A stretch of DNA of 64,000 nucleotides from an uncultured Rhodocyclaceae bacterium (GTDB lineage Bacteria > Pseudomonadota > Gammaproteobacteria > Burkholderiales > Rhodocyclaceae). Under the pieces are notes generated by a model. It saw nothing but the letters and a program-made list of their open reading frames with translations, was not told the DNA's origin and did no database searches. The position numbers and the translations under genes are program-made. Below, in pieces: positions 24,186-33,974 of the stretch. Positions within the stretch are counted from its first letter, which is position 1, and every line of letters begins with the position of its first letter. The stretch lies in the NCBI GenBank assembly GCA_907163075.1, contig CAJQTY010000001.1, forward strand, positions 1,178,001 to 1,242,000, read 5' to 3'.

Positions 24186-25547
24186 ATGGTAAAAAAACTG
24201 TTCATCCGCACCTTCGGGTGCCAGATGAACGAATACGATTCGGACAAAATGGCCGACGTGCTCGCTGCTTCTGAAGAAATCGTCAAGACCGACAACCCCG
24301 AAGATGCCGATATCATTCTCTTCAATACCTGCTCGGTGCGCGAGAAGGCACAGGAACGCGTTTTTCACGACCTTGGCCGGGTGCGGCCGCTGAAGCGGCT
24401 CAAACCCGACCTGATCATCGGCGTCGGCGGTTGCGTGGCGAGCCAGGAGGGCGCCGCCATTGTGGCCCGCGCGCCGTACGTCGATGTCGTTTTCGGGCCG
24501 CAAACCCTGCATCGCTTGCCGCAGCTGATCGCCGACCGGCGCCGTCTGCGCCACTCGCAGGTTGATATCTCGTTCCCGGAAATCGAGAAGTTCGACAATC
24601 TGCCGCCAGCCAAGGTCGACGGGGCTTCGGCCTTCGTTTCGATCATGGAGGGGTGCAGCAAGTTCTGCTCGTTCTGCATCGTGCCCTTCACGCGCGGCCA
24701 GGAAGTCTCGCGCCCCTTCGACGACGTGCTGACCGAAGTCGCCGGCCTGGCCGGGCAGGGGGTCAAGGAAGTGACGCTGCTCGGGCAGAACGTCAATGCC
24801 TACCGGGGCGCCATGGCGGGCGGCGAAGCGAATGTTGGTGAACTCGCCGATCTGGCGCTGGTCATCGAATATATCGCCGAGATTCCGGGCATCGAGCGCA
24901 TCCGCTATACGACGTCGCATCCGCGCGAGCTCTCGCAGCGACTGATCGACGTTTATACGAAGGTGCCGAAGCTGGTGTCGCACCTGCACCTGCCCGTGCA
25001 GTCGGGTTCCGACCGTGTGCTGGCGGCGATGAAGCGCGGCTATACGGCGCTCGAGTACAAGAGCCTGGTGCGCAAACTACGCGCCGCGCGGCCCGATCTG
25101 TCATTGTCGTCCGATTTCATCGTCGGTTTTCCCGGCGAGACCGCGGACGACTTCGAAAAAACCATGAAGCTGATCGACGACGTCGGCTTCGACGCCTCCT
25201 TCTCCTTCCTTTACAGCGCCCGCCCAGGCACGCCGGCCGCCGAACTGCACGACGCTACGCCGCACGCGGTTCAGCTCGAGCGCCTGATGCGCCTGCAAAA
25301 ACGAATCGAGGAACTGGCGCAGACCGTTTCCGAGGCGATGGTCGGCAGCGTCCAGCGCGTGCTGGTCGAGGGCCTGTCGAAGAAGAACGAGAACGAACTG
25401 GCTGGGCGTACCGACAACAACCGAATCGTCAATTTTGTCGGCGGGTCTGCCAACAGCGCTCGCCTGATACACCGCTTCGTAGACGTGCGCGTTACCGCCG
25501 CACTGCCGCATTCGCTGCGTGGCGAAATCCTGACCAGCGAATCATGA
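24186..25547 (+). CDS. miaB: tRNA-2-methylthio-N6-dimethylallyladenosine synthase
   Basis: Radical-SAM methylthiotransferase acting on i6A37 of tRNAs reading UNN codons. The start at 24186 gives 453 residues (E. coli 474); an upstream in-frame ATG at 24090 lies in the preceding gene and is rejected. The auxiliary cluster is held by Cys12, Cys49 and Cys83, the radical-SAM cluster by Cys157, Cys161 and Cys164 (CSKFCSFC). A TRAM domain is at the C-terminus. Its stop overlaps the phoH start (ATGA), as in the conserved miaB-ybeZYX-lnt operon. Confidence 0.97.
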   Translation: MVKKLFIRTFGCQMNEYDSDKMADVLAASEEIVKTDNPEDADIILFNTCSVREKAQERVFHDLGRVRPLKRLKPDLIIGVGGCVASQEGAAIVARAPYVDVVFGPQTLHRLPQLIADRRRLRHSQVDISFPEIEKFDNLPPAKVDGASAFVSIMEGCSKFCSFCIVPFTRGQEVSRPFDDVLTEVAGLAGQGVKEVTLLGQNVNAYRGAMAGGEANVGELADLALVIEYIAEIPGIERIRYTTSHPRELSQRLIDVYTKVPKLVSHLHLPVQSGSDRVLAAMKRGYTALEYKSLVRKLRAARPDLSLSSDFIVGFPGETADDFEKTMKLIDDVGFDASFSFLYSARPGTPAAELHDATPHAVQLERLMRLQKRIEELAQTVSEAMVGSVQRVLVEGLSKKNENELAGRTDNNRIVNFVGGSANSARLIHRFVDVRVTAALPHSLRGEILTSES

Positions 25548-26533
25548 GCGCCAAAGCCACCGCCAAGTCGCGCGCCGTCGAGCTGTTACTCTCGCCGGTC
25601 AACAATCACCAGCTCGCCAATCTGTGCGGCGCGCTCGACGAGAACCTGCGCCAGATCGAAACGGCGCTCGACGTCTCGATCGCCCGGCGCGGCGAACGCT
25701 TCACCCTGCGCGGAGAACGGGAACAGACGGCGCGCGCCTCCGAGGCGCTGCAAACCTTCTACGCGCAGGCCAAGAACACGCTTTCGGTCGACGAGATCCA
25801 GCTCGGCCTGATCGAGCTGATCAGCCGCCCGTTGCGCCGCGATGCCGCTGGCGGCGGCCAGTCGCCGGCGCTGATGACGCGCAAGACCGAGCTGCACGGC
25901 CGCACGCCGCGCCAGGTCGAGTACCTCAAGCACATCCAGGAGCACGACATCACCTTTGGCACCGGACCGGCCGGCACCGGCAAGACTTATCTGGCGGTGG
26001 CCTCGGCGGTCGACGCCATTGAGCGCGAACTGGTGCAGCGCATCGTGCTCACCCGCCCGGCGGTCGAAGCCGGCGAGCGGCTCGGTTTCCTGCCCGGCGA
26101 TCTGGCGCAGAAGGTCGATCCCTACCTGCGTCCGCTCTACGACGCGCTCTATGACCTGATGGGTTTCGACAAGGTGGCCAAGCTCTTCGAACGCGGCGCC
26201 ATCGAAATCGCCCCGCTGGCCTACATGCGCGGGCGCACGCTGAACCACGCCTTCATCATCCTCGACGAAGCGCAGAACACGACGCCCGAACAGATGAAGA
26301 TGTTTCTCACGCGCATCGGCATCGGCGCCAAGGCCGTGGTTACCGGCGACGTGACGCAGATCGACCTGCAGCGCGGGCAAAAGAGCGGGCTGATCGAGGC
26401 GCGTCAGATTCTCCGTGAGGTGCGCGGCATCGCCTTCACCGAGTTCCAGAAGGAAGATGTCGTCCGTCATCCGCTGGTGGCGCGCATCGTCTCCGCCTAT
26501 GAAGCGCACACCGCCGCGCTGGAAGGCAAGTAG
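25544..26533 (+). CDS. ybeZ: PhoH-family NTPase (YbeZ)
   Basis: 329 residues (E. coli YbeZ 346). N-terminal about 100 residues form a KH-like region; the P-loop is GPAGTGKT (141-148), Walker B LDEAQNT follows. YbeZ is a putative RNA-helicase-like ATPase that works with the endonuclease YbeY in rRNA maturation. Here ybeY follows immediately (26534), supporting this. Confidence 0.95.
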   Translation: MSAKATAKSRAVELLLSPVNNHQLANLCGALDENLRQIETALDVSIARRGERFTLRGEREQTARASEALQTFYAQAKNTLSVDEIQLGLIELISRPLRRDAAGGGQSPALMTRKTELHGRTPRQVEYLKHIQEHDITFGTGPAGTGKTYLAVASAVDAIERELVQRIVLTRPAVEAGERLGFLPGDLAQKVDPYLRPLYDALYDLMGFDKVAKLFERGAIEIAPLAYMRGRTLNHAFIILDEAQNTTPEQMKMFLTRIGIGAKAVVTGDVTQIDLQRGQKSGLIEARQILREVRGIAFTEFQKEDVVRHPLVARIVSAYEAHTAALEGK

Positions 26534-27022
26534 ATGAGCAACCGGCGCCTGAATCTCAGCGTGCAATACGCATGCCACAAGGCGGCACTACCGGTGCGTC
26601 CGCAGATCCGCCGCTGGGTGCGCGCTGCGCTGGACATCGACCGCGCGTGCGGCGGGCAAATCACGGTGCGCTTTGTCGACGCCGAGGAAGGGCAGTCGCT
26701 CAATCGTGACTATCGCGGCAAGGACTACGCTACCAACGTCCTCTCCTTTTGTTACGAGGCCGAGCCGCTCATCTGCGGCGACCTCGTCGTCTGTGTGCCG
26801 GTCGTCGAACGCGAAGCGGCCGAGCAGGGCAAGTCCACGGAAGCCCATTTTGCCCACCTCGTCGTGCACGGAATCCTGCATTTGCGGGGCGATGACCACG
26901 AAGCCGGAAAAAAACAGGCGCGCGCCATGGAAGAACGCGAGCGCGCCGTTCTCGCGGCACTCGGTTATGCCGACCCCTACTCAGGAGAAAAGCAAGGATT
27001 GACCTCGTCACTCGCCACTTGA
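26534..27022 (+). CDS. ybeY: Endoribonuclease YbeY (16S rRNA maturation)
   Basis: 162 residues (E. coli 155). Zinc motif H-x3-H-x5-H is present as His112, His116 and His122 in [11 protein letters not shown]. YbeY processes the 3' end of 16S rRNA and contributes to ribosome quality control. It starts directly after the ybeZ stop. The catalytic Arg is probably Arg61 in [16 protein letters not shown]. Confidence 0.96.
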   Translation: MSNRRLNLSVQYACHKAALPVRPQIRRWVRAALDIDRACGGQITVRFVDAEEGQSLNRDYRGKDYATNVLSFCYEAEPLICGDLVVCVPVVEREAAEQGKSTEAHFAHLVVHGILHLRGDDHEAGKKQARAMEERERAVLAALGYADPYSGEKQGLTSSLAT

Positions 27023-27025
27023 TCT

Positions 27026-27865
27026 ATGGACATTAACCCAAGCACCCGACCCAAGTTTTTCGAACGGCTTTCGTCCATCCTCTTGCGCAAGCCGGAAGAC
27101 AGGGAACAGCTCATCCAACTGCTGCATTCCGCTCACGAACGCAAGCTGCTCGACGCCGACGCGCTGTCGATAACCGAAGGCGCGCTCGCCGCGTCCGAGA
27201 TCAGCGTGCGCGATGTCATGGTGCCGCGTGCGCAGATGCAGGTCATCGACATCGGCGCCCCGCTCGAGGCCATCGTCGCCCAGTTCAACCACACCGCGCA
27301 CTCCCGCTTTCCGGTGGTTGACGGCAGTCGCGACAACGTCATCGGACTCTTGCTGGCCAAGGACCTGCTGCGGCACGGCAAGGAAAAATTCAACCTGCGC
27401 GACTGGCTGCGCCCCGCCGTATTCATCCCCGAGTCCAAGCGCCTGAACGTGCTGCTGCGTGAGTTCCGGGTGTCGCGCAACCACATGGCGGTGGTGGTCG
27501 ACGAATATGCCGGCGTCTGCGGACTGATCACCATCGAAGACGTTCTCGAGCAGATCGTCGGTGACATTGAGGACGAGTACGATTTTGACGAAGCCGACGA
27601 TAATATCCGGCTCGACCAGACGGGCCGTTACCGCGTCAAGGCGCAAACGCCGATCGGCGATTTCAATGCGCTTCTCGGTACGCATTTTAGCGACGAGGGA
27701 TGCCACACGGTGGGCGGTCTGGTCCTGAATCACCTGGGACGAGTGCCGAAGCGCAGCGAGCTCGTCGAACTCGAGGGTCTGCGCTTCCAGGTCTTGCGCG
27801 CCGACGGTCGGCGGCTGTACACGCTGTTTGTCAGCCGTGCGCAGGACGCGGATGGCGCAGCTTAA
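27026..27865 (+). CDS. ybeX: CorC/YbeX family CBS-domain protein
   Basis: 279 residues with two CBS domains (about 65-185: MVPRAQMQVIDIGAPL, SRFPVVDGSRDNVIGLLLAKD, VVDEYAGVCGLITIEDVLE) and a C-terminal CorC/HlyC domain. It has no TM segment. E. coli YbeX is linked to Mg/Co efflux and to ribosome metabolism. It lies 3 bases after ybeY and its last codons overlap lnt. Confidence 0.94.
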   Translation: MDINPSTRPKFFERLSSILLRKPEDREQLIQLLHSAHERKLLDADALSITEGALAASEISVRDVMVPRAQMQVIDIGAPLEAIVAQFNHTAHSRFPVVDGSRDNVIGLLLAKDLLRHGKEKFNLRDWLRPAVFIPESKRLNVLLREFRVSRNHMAVVVDEYAGVCGLITIEDVLEQIVGDIEDEYDFDEADDNIRLDQTGRYRVKAQTPIGDFNALLGTHFSDEGCHTVGGLVLNHLGRVPKRSELVELEGLRFQVLRADGRRLYTLFVSRAQDADGAA

Positions 27866-29396
27866 GCCCGGCCTCCTGCCGCCATTCGCCGCGCTCCTGC
27901 TCGGCGCCGCCAGCGTGCTGGCGTACGCGCCGGTCGGCTGGTTTCCCTTGCTCTGGCTGACGCTGGGCGGACTGTTTGCGCTGCTTGGCAGGGCGGCGAA
28001 CGCTAACCGGGGCGCGGCGCATGGCGCCTTGATCGGCGCCGCTTTTGGCTTCGGCCTGTTCATGGGCGGGGTGTCATGGGTCTATGTCAGCCTCAGCGTT
28101 TTCGGCGGCATGCCGGCCCCGGTGGCGGCACTGGCGACCTTTCTGTTCTGCGCCGGTTTGTCATTTTTACCGGCGCTGGCGGGGGCGCTGTTCGTGCGTT
28201 TTTCGCCGGCCGGCTGGTGGCTGCGCAGCCTGTTTTTCGCGGCACTGTGGGTGCTCGGCGAATGGCTGCGTTCGTGGGTGCTTACCGGCTTCCCGTGGCT
28301 CGCCGTCGGCTATGCGCAGGTGCCAACCAGCCCGCTCGCCGGCTTCGCGCCGCTGCTTGGGGTCTTCGGCGTCTCGCTGGTCAGCGTGCTGTTCGCCGCG
28401 CTGCTGCACGAGGCGTTCGCGCGCTGGCGTTCGCGCCAAGCCTGCCCGGCGACGACACGGCTACGCTGGTGTCCGCTCTACCCCCTGCTCGCTGCCGTCG
28501 TTCTGCTCACCGCCGGCGCCGTGCTGCGCGGCCAGCCGTGGACAACGCCGCAGGGCGAGCCGCTGAGCGTCGCCCTGTTGCAGGGCAATGTGGCGCAGGA
28601 CCTCAAATGGCGTCCGGAAAAATTCAGCGAATCGCTACGCACCTATTACCGTCTGGCGCTGGAAAACCCGGCGCAACTCACCGTGCTGCCCGAGACGGCG
28701 CTGCCGGCGTTTCTCGGACAGGTTCCCGGCGAGTATCTCGATGAACTGAAAAAGCTGGCCGAGCGCGCGCAGGGCGACCTGCTCTTCGGCATCGTCGTCG
28801 GTGACTCGACGCGCTACGCCAATGGCGCGGTAAGCGTCGGGCGATCGCCGACGCAAATCTACAGCAAGTCGCACCTGGTGCCTTTTGGCGAATTCGTGCC
28901 GCCCGGCTTTGCCTGGTTCCTGGCGATGGCCAGCATCCCGATGTCCAGTTTTACCCCGGGCGAGATCAGGCAGGCGCCGATGAACATTGCCGGGCAAAAG
29001 CTGGCCGTGAACATCTGCTACGAGGACGCCTTCGGCGAGGAAATAATCCGCGCGCTGCCGGAAGCGACGCTGCTGGCCAATCTCTCCAATGTGGCCTGGT
29101 TCGGCGACTCGCTGGCGCCGGCGCAACACCTCCAGATCGCCCAGATGCGCGCGCTCGAAACCGGGCGCATGATGCTGCGCGCGACCAATACCGGAATGAC
29201 CGCCATCGTCGGCGCCGATGGCCAGGTTCAGGGCGTGCTCAAGCCCTTCACGCGCGCCGCCTTGCGCGGCGAAGTGCGCGCTTACGTGGGTGCGACGCCC
29301 TACGTGCGCTGGGGCAACTGGCCGGCGATTATTGCGGCCCTGCTGCTGGTCGCTTTCATCGTCGGACGCAACGCGTTATCCTCAAGCCCTCGGTAA
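27852..29396 (+). CDS. lnt: Apolipoprotein N-acyltransferase
   Basis: Last step of lipoprotein maturation in the inner membrane: N-acylates the lipidated cysteine. 514 residues (E. coli 512) with several TM segments in the first about 200, then a nitrilase-like periplasmic domain. Catalytic triad: Glu in LPETALPAF, Lys in YSKSHLVPFGE, Cys in NICYEDAFG. The start at 27852 overlaps the ybeX stop by 14 bases. Confidence 0.96.
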   Translation: MAQLKPGLLPPFAALLLGAASVLAYAPVGWFPLLWLTLGGLFALLGRAANANRGAAHGALIGAAFGFGLFMGGVSWVYVSLSVFGGMPAPVAALATFLFCAGLSFLPALAGALFVRFSPAGWWLRSLFFAALWVLGEWLRSWVLTGFPWLAVGYAQVPTSPLAGFAPLLGVFGVSLVSVLFAALLHEAFARWRSRQACPATTRLRWCPLYPLLAAVVLLTAGAVLRGQPWTTPQGEPLSVALLQGNVAQDLKWRPEKFSESLRTYYRLALENPAQLTVLPETALPAFLGQVPGEYLDELKKLAERAQGDLLFGIVVGDSTRYANGAVSVGRSPTQIYSKSHLVPFGEFVPPGFAWFLAMASIPMSSFTPGEIRQAPMNIAGQKLAVNICYEDAFGEEIIRALPEATLLANLSNVAWFGDSLAPAQHLQIAQMRALETGRMMLRATNTGMTAIVGADGQVQGVLKPFTRAALRGEVRAYVGATPYVRWGNWPAIIAALLLVAFIVGRNALSSSPR

Positions 29397-29414
29397 TAAC
29401 CGGAGAATGGCTCC

Positions 29415-29840
29415 ATGACATTGCTTTCGTGGTCAGAGCAGTATCTCATCGGCAATGAGCTGATCGATGCCGAACACGAGGAGTTGTTTCGCCTGATCAA
29501 CGACTTCCACAGCCGCTGGCTGAATGCGCACGATCGTCAGGATATCGCCAGGGTATTCAATCAGTTGGTCGTCTACGCCGAGATGCATTTTCGGCATGAA
29601 GAAACGGTCATGGAGGCGGCGGGCTACCCGAGGCTTGCCGAGCACCAGCAAATCCACGCGTCGATGATCGACACGATCTTCGATCTGCACAAGTCGCTGA
29701 TGGAAGAGAGCCCACAGCTTGAAATGAAAACGATGAAGTTCGTCAAGTCCTGGCTGGTTGAGCATATCCTTGAAACCGACTATCTTTTCCGCGACTTCCT
29801 GGCGCGCCACGAGAAATCCGCGGAAGCCGACGCACACTAG
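29415..29840 (+). CDS. Bacteriohemerythrin
   Basis: Single-domain O2-binding diiron protein, 141 residues. Expected iron ligands are all present: His21, His58 and Glu62 (HFRHE), His77 and His81 (HQQIH), His117 and Asp122 (HILETD). Such proteins store or deliver oxygen, or sense it for aerotaxis, in microaerophiles, in keeping with the cbb3 oxidase cluster further right. It is separated from lnt by 18 bases and may be co-transcribed. Confidence 0.94.
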   Translation: MTLLSWSEQYLIGNELIDAEHEELFRLINDFHSRWLNAHDRQDIARVFNQLVVYAEMHFRHEETVMEAAGYPRLAEHQQIHASMIDTIFDLHKSLMEESPQLEMKTMKFVKSWLVEHILETDYLFRDFLARHEKSAEADAH

Positions 29841-29900
29841 CCGGCCGGCCGTTCCCGCGGCGTACCGATGGCATCAACGACGCTTTTCGAAAGAACACAA

Positions 29901-30809
29901 ATGTCAGACCAGACCATTCACAAGCAACTCATCGAGACCGCCGGAATCAAGCTGGCCAGTTCGACTGAACTCTATCCGGAACGGCATCAGTCCGCTGACG
30001 CCGGTTTGCCGATGCTGGTCGTCGAAAACTCACTCGGGCGCGCCGTGATCGCCCTGCAGGGCGCGCATGTGATGGCCTTTCGGCCTGCCGGTCAGCGCGA
30101 AATGCTGTGGCTCTCGCCCAAGTGCGTGCTGCAAGCCGGCAAGCCGATTCGCGGCGGCATTCCGCTGTGCCTGCCGTGGTTCGGCCCGGGGCCGGACGGC
30201 AAGTCGATGCACGGCTTTGCGCGGACCACGGCGTGGTCGCTCATCGCCGCCGAGATTCTGGTGGACGGTACGACCCGGCTCAGCCTGGCGCTGGAAGGCG
30301 AGGCGTCGGTTTGCGCGTTGTGGCCGCATGCTTTTGCCTTCCGCCTCGACGTCGTCGTCGGCAGCGAATTGAAGCTGGCGATGACGGTGGAAAACCGTGG
30401 TGACGACGCGGCGCCTCTGGCCTTCGCGTTCCACACCTACTTCGCCGTGTCGAACGTCGCCCAGGTCAGCGTGACCGGGCTGGAGGGAAAGACGTTCATC
30501 GACAAGATGGACAACTCCGCACGCAAGCCGCAGAACGGCGAGCTGACGATCAGCGGCGTGACCGACCGCATTTACCTCGACGTGCCGGCCCGGCAGTCCC
30601 TGAAAACCCCGGTGGGGGATATTCACATCGAATCCGCGATGCGCTGCGCCGTGGTGTGGAATGCCGGGAGCAACGACAAGACCATTCCCGACATCGGCGA
30701 AGGCAATCATGTCGGCTACCTCTGCGTCGAGCGCTGCGATGTCGCCGATTACGCCGTGACACTTCAGCCGGGCGGGATATATCGGGCGGCAATGAGCTTG
30801 TCCTGCTGA
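29901..30809 (+). CDS. D-hexose-6-phosphate mutarotase (YeaD family)
   Basis: Aldose-1-epimerase fold enzyme interconverting alpha and beta hexose-6-phosphates. The start at 29901 (MSDQTIHK) gives 302 residues; an in-frame ATG at 29868 has no ribosome site. Family motifs: GGIPLCLPWFGP, MHGFARTTAW (catalytic His), FAFHTYFAVS, and a C-terminal VCVER-like stretch (LCVERCDV) with the catalytic Glu. Confidence 0.92.
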   Translation: MSDQTIHKQLIETAGIKLASSTELYPERHQSADAGLPMLVVENSLGRAVIALQGAHVMAFRPAGQREMLWLSPKCVLQAGKPIRGGIPLCLPWFGPGPDGKSMHGFARTTAWSLIAAEILVDGTTRLSLALEGEASVCALWPHAFAFRLDVVVGSELKLAMTVENRGDDAAPLAFAFHTYFAVSNVAQVSVTGLEGKTFIDKMDNSARKPQNGELTISGVTDRIYLDVPARQSLKTPVGDIHIESAMRCAVVWNAGSNDKTIPDIGEGNHVGYLCVERCDVADYAVTLQPGGIYRAAMSLSC

Positions 30810-31301
30810 GCCTTGCGGCGCGCCCACGCGCGCCAGTATTCTCCATTCGCCAATTCGGGTATGCGCCTGAAGCGGTTCCTGACCTTGCGCTCGGCTGTAG
30901 CCGGTGGTGAGCTGTAGATACCTCAGCAGCACACCGCGCTCGCGTTTGTTGCGCTGCGGGTAGTCCAAGCGTTCAAGCACGCCACTGATGTGGCCATAAC
31001 GCTCCCTGCCGTTACCAGACGCAGAAAACTCGATCCGCGTACTGGCCTTCAGAAATTGTTCTGATCTGTTCAACCATACAAGGCCGCGTCTCGTTCGTGT
31101 CGATCACCATCCTTGTGATGATCAACCACGTGTCAATCCAACCTCGCTCATTTCGCTTCCGGCGCATAGCACACTGGACGAGACTCCTGATTGCAAATTG
31201 CAGGATAATCAAGGATAATCCAGCGTTTTCCGGAGCCGGGCACCGACGTATCCAATATTCACGTCGAGCCGGCTAGATTTGACTTACAGGAATTTCTCCA
31301 C
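30810..31301. other. Spacer before rpmE with a transposase remnant
   Basis: About 490 bases. The left part (30885-31073) is a transposase fragment on the minus strand. The right part should carry the rpmE promoter; a repeated AGGATAATC (31202 and 31212) is visible at about 31200-31220, but no clear promoter can be assigned. Confidence 0.5.
30885..31073 (-). pseudogene. Integrase-core type transposase, N-terminal fragment
   Basis: The minus strand encodes QFLKASTRIEFSASGNGRER, YGHISGVLERLDY and GVLLRYLQLTTGYSRAQ, the N-terminal DNA-binding part of a DDE transposase/integrase family (typical pattern: Q-F-L-x-A-S-x-x-I-E-F ... G-x-x-x-R-Y-L ... T-G-Y-S-R-A-Q). Beyond this the frame is lost and the catalytic domain is absent, so it is a dead remnant directly downstream of the mutarotase gene. 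Confidence 0.6.
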
Positions 31302-31517
31302 ATGAAATCCGATATCCATCCCGATTACAACGAAATCGAAGTCACCTGCTCCTGCGGCAACGTGTTCAAGACCATGTCCACGATGAAGAAAGCGCTTCAT
31401 GTCGAAGTATGTTCTTCCTGCCATCCGTTTTATACCGGCAAGCAGAAGATGATCGACACGGCAGGTCGCGTTGAGAAATTCAACAAAAAGTACGGCGCAA
31501 TGCGCAAGCCAGCCTAA
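31302..31517 (+). CDS. rpmE: 50S ribosomal protein L31, zinc-binding form
   Basis: 71 residues (E. coli 70). Four zinc-ligand cysteines are present: Cys16, Cys18, Cys37 and Cys40 (CSCGN, CSSCHPF). A single gene with its own terminator. No Zur box is recognisable upstream. Confidence 0.97.
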   Translation: MKSDIHPDYNEIEVTCSCGNVFKTMSTMKKALHVEVCSSCHPFYTGKQKMIDTAGRVEKFNKKYGAMRKPA

Positions 31518-31550
31518 GTCAGAAAACGAGTTCACGCGGACTCAGCGAAA

Positions 31551-31576
31551 AGGCAGCCGCAGGCTGCCTTTTTTTG
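31551..31576 (+). terminator. Intrinsic terminator of rpmE
   Basis: Stem AGGCAGCC / GGCTGCCT with loop GCA, followed by seven or more T, 33 bases after the stop codon. Confidence 0.92.
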
Positions 31577-31613
31577 TTTAGCCGAACCGTTATCCAACAA
31601 CCTCGACCCGGCC

Positions 31614-33323
31614 ATGCCATTTCTCCCGGAAAATCCGCGCTTCAAAGGAATTTCCCTGCCGCCCAGCGGCTGGGTGCTGGCGGTGTTACTGGTCGTCTAC
31701 ATTTTCATCGGACTGATCGGCCATGACCCCTGGAAGAACGACGACGCGATCTCGATTGGCATCGCGTACGACATCGCCCGCAGCGGAAACTGGCTGATCC
31801 CGCACCTCGCCGGGCAGCCTTACCCGGACGCGCCGCTCTATTACTGGACAGCGGCAACGACTGTCCACCTGTTTTCCTGGCTGCTGCCCGTGCATGATGC
31901 GGCGCGTCTGGCCAGCGGCCTATACACTCTTCTCGCACTCGAGTTCATTCTGCTCGCCGCGCGCGAGCTGCATGGCCGTGATCATGCTGCGGCGGCACCA
32001 TTGATCCTTGCCGGAAGCATAGGCTTCCTGTTTCACGCGCACGAGGCGCAGCCCATGCTGGCAGCGCTCACCGCACACACGGCAGCGTACTGGGCGCTGA
32101 TCCTGCTACCACGCCGCCCGCACTTTGCGGCGGCGGTATTCGGCGCCGCCGTCGCACTTGGCTTTCTCGCCAACGGACTGCTCCCCGTACTGACGCTGCT
32201 GCCGGTGACGATTTTCGCCCTGTGGCAATCGGCGAACCGAAAAACAAGCACATTCCTCATCACGAGTGCCATTGCACTGGCTTTTTTGCTTTCGGCGTTG
32301 TGGCTGATCCCCCTGCAAATGAGTGCGCCACGCTATCTTGCGAGCTTCCTGCAGGGCGAGGTGGCGACCCTGACAAAGGCCGTATCGCCCTTCTCCAACA
32401 TCCTGCGCTACCTGAACCTGCTGCTCTGGTACGCTTGGCCCGCGCTCCCGTTGGCGGCCTGGGCGCTTTGGTCGAAACGACGCATTCTCGAAACAAGACC
32501 GCTGGCGCTTCCAATTTTCTCGTTCCTGTCGGTGTGGCTCATTCTGGGACTGACGGTGGAACTGCGCAGTGCCGCCGCATTGCTGCTTTTGCCGCCGCTG
32601 GTTCTGCTCGCCGTCCCCGGCGTGACCTCTCTGCGCCGTGGCGCGGCAAACGCCTTCGACTGGTTCGGCATGATGACCTTTACCATTTTTTCGGCCGTCG
32701 TCTGGATCGTCTGGAGCGCGATGGCCTTTGGCTGGCCGGAACGACTGGCACGCCAGGTGGTGCGACTGGAACCCGGTTTCGTTGGCCACTTCAGCCTGAC
32801 TGCATGCATTTTCTCGCTACTGGTAACGATCGTCTGGTTCTGGCTGATCGTCACCAGTCCGCGTTCCCCGATGCGCGGCATCATGCACTGGATGGCCGGG
32901 CTGACCTTGTTCTGGCTGCTCCTGGCGGTGCTGTGGATGCCCTGGATCGACTACGGCAAGACCTACCGCCCGCTCTCCGCCTCCTTGGCCAAGGCCCTGC
33001 CGGCTAAGCGTAACTGTATCGCCAATGCCAACTTGCATGATTCGATTCTTGCCTCGCTGGATTACTTCGACAAAATCAGGACCATTCCGCTGCGCTATGA
33101 TGCCGGGAAGGCGTGCGACTGGTTGCTGGTTCATGGCGAAGCACGCGACGCGGCGGCCATTTCAGCAGCCGGATGGCGAAAGGTATGGGAGGGCAGGCGG
33201 CCAAGCGACCGTCGCGAAAGCGATAAATTCCGTCTCTACCGACGCGAAGGCAAAACGAGAACGTCGCCTGCGCTATCCGACATCCCGGTAAGGAGCGCTG
33301 AAGAGCCGTCGGCACGCCCGTGA
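31614..33323 (+). CDS. ArnT/PMT-like membrane glycosyltransferase (GT39/83 type)
   Basis: 569 residues with about 11-12 TM segments. The N-terminus has the family pattern of an acidic first loop (DPWKNDDAISIGIAYDIARSG) and YPDAPLYYW, as in ArnT-like lipid-phosphate sugar transferases. The C-terminal about 100 residues form a soluble periplasmic domain and the last 25 are low-complexity. The substrate is unknown; no lipid A or undecaprenyl-sugar genes are adjacent. Likely role: glycosylating an envelope lipid or polymer. Confidence 0.8.
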   Translation: MPFLPENPRFKGISLPPSGWVLAVLLVVYIFIGLIGHDPWKNDDAISIGIAYDIARSGNWLIPHLAGQPYPDAPLYYWTAATTVHLFSWLLPVHDAARLASGLYTLLALEFILLAARELHGRDHAAAAPLILAGSIGFLFHAHEAQPMLAALTAHTAAYWALILLPRRPHFAAAVFGAAVALGFLANGLLPVLTLLPVTIFALWQSANRKTSTFLITSAIALAFLLSALWLIPLQMSAPRYLASFLQGEVATLTKAVSPFSNILRYLNLLLWYAWPALPLAAWALWSKRRILETRPLALPIFSFLSVWLILGLTVELRSAAALLLLPPLVLLAVPGVTSLRRGAANAFDWFGMMTFTIFSAVVWIVWSAMAFGWPERLARQVVRLEPGFVGHFSLTACIFSLLVTIVWFWLIVTSPRSPMRGIMHWMAGLTLFWLLLAVLWMPWIDYGKTYRPLSASLAKALPAKRNCIANANLHDSILASLDYFDKIRTIPLRYDAGKACDWLLVHGEARDAAAISAAGWRKVWEGRRPSDRRESDKFRLYRREGKTRTSPALSDIPVRSAEEPSARP

Positions 33324-33384
33324 GGCAACACGGGCGGTTGCCGAGTAATGTACATGTCGAAAGAGGCAGATCCCGGCGTTTCGA

Positions 33385-33930
33385 TCAAAGCCTGATGAAG
33401 TGTTCGCGATAATATTTCAACTCCTCAATGGACTCGCGAATGTCGGCTAGCGCCGTGTGATCGGCTTTCTTGATGAAGCCCTTGGCCAGTTCCGGCTTCC
33501 AGCGTTTGCAAAGCTCCTTGAGCGTACTGACGTCAAGGTTGCGGTAGTGAAACCACGCTTCCAGTTGAGGCATGTAGCGCACCATGAAACGGCGATCCTG
33601 TCCGATCGTATTGCCGCACATCGGACTCGCTCCCCGCGGCGCGTAGTCTTGCACAAAAGCCAGCGCGGCAGCCTCGACCGCCGATTCATCAAGCACCGAG
33701 GCCTTGACCTTGCCAATCAGGCCTGAACGACCATGTGTGCTTTTGTTCCAATCGTCCATCGACTCAAGCAGGGCATCGGACTGATGGACGACCCATACCG
33801 GCGATTCGGCGATTGCGACTAGATCGTTGTCGGTTACAATCATTGCCAGTTCGATGATGCGCTCACGCTCGGGATCAAGTCCGGTCATTTCCATATCCAG
33901 CCAAACGAGATGATTCGCGTCCTGTGCCAT
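33385..33930 (-). CDS. orn: Oligoribonuclease
   Basis: DEDDh 3'-5' exonuclease that degrades 2-5-nt RNAs and pGpG. 181 residues, identical in length to E. coli Orn. Asp12 and Glu14 lie in [11 protein letters not shown]; the third and fourth acidic residues and the [11 protein letters not shown] motif (His in place, Asp in DIRES) follow. Divergent from the M48 protease gene. Confidence 0.97.
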   Translation of the reverse strand: MAQDANHLVWLDMEMTGLDPERERIIELAMIVTDNDLVAIAESPVWVVHQSDALLESMDDWNKSTHGRSGLIGKVKASVLDESAVEAAALAFVQDYAPRGASPMCGNTIGQDRRFMVRYMPQLEAWFHYRNLDVSTLKELCKRWKPELAKGFIKKADHTALADIRESIEELKYYREHFIRL

Positions 33931-33974
33931 ATAATCTGCCCGAACTCACTAAAAGGTCATTTTCTCACAGCTGC

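Noticed and set aside
31012-31212. 66-codon minus-strand frame before rpmE
   Set aside because: Overlaps the transposase remnant in another frame and has no support.
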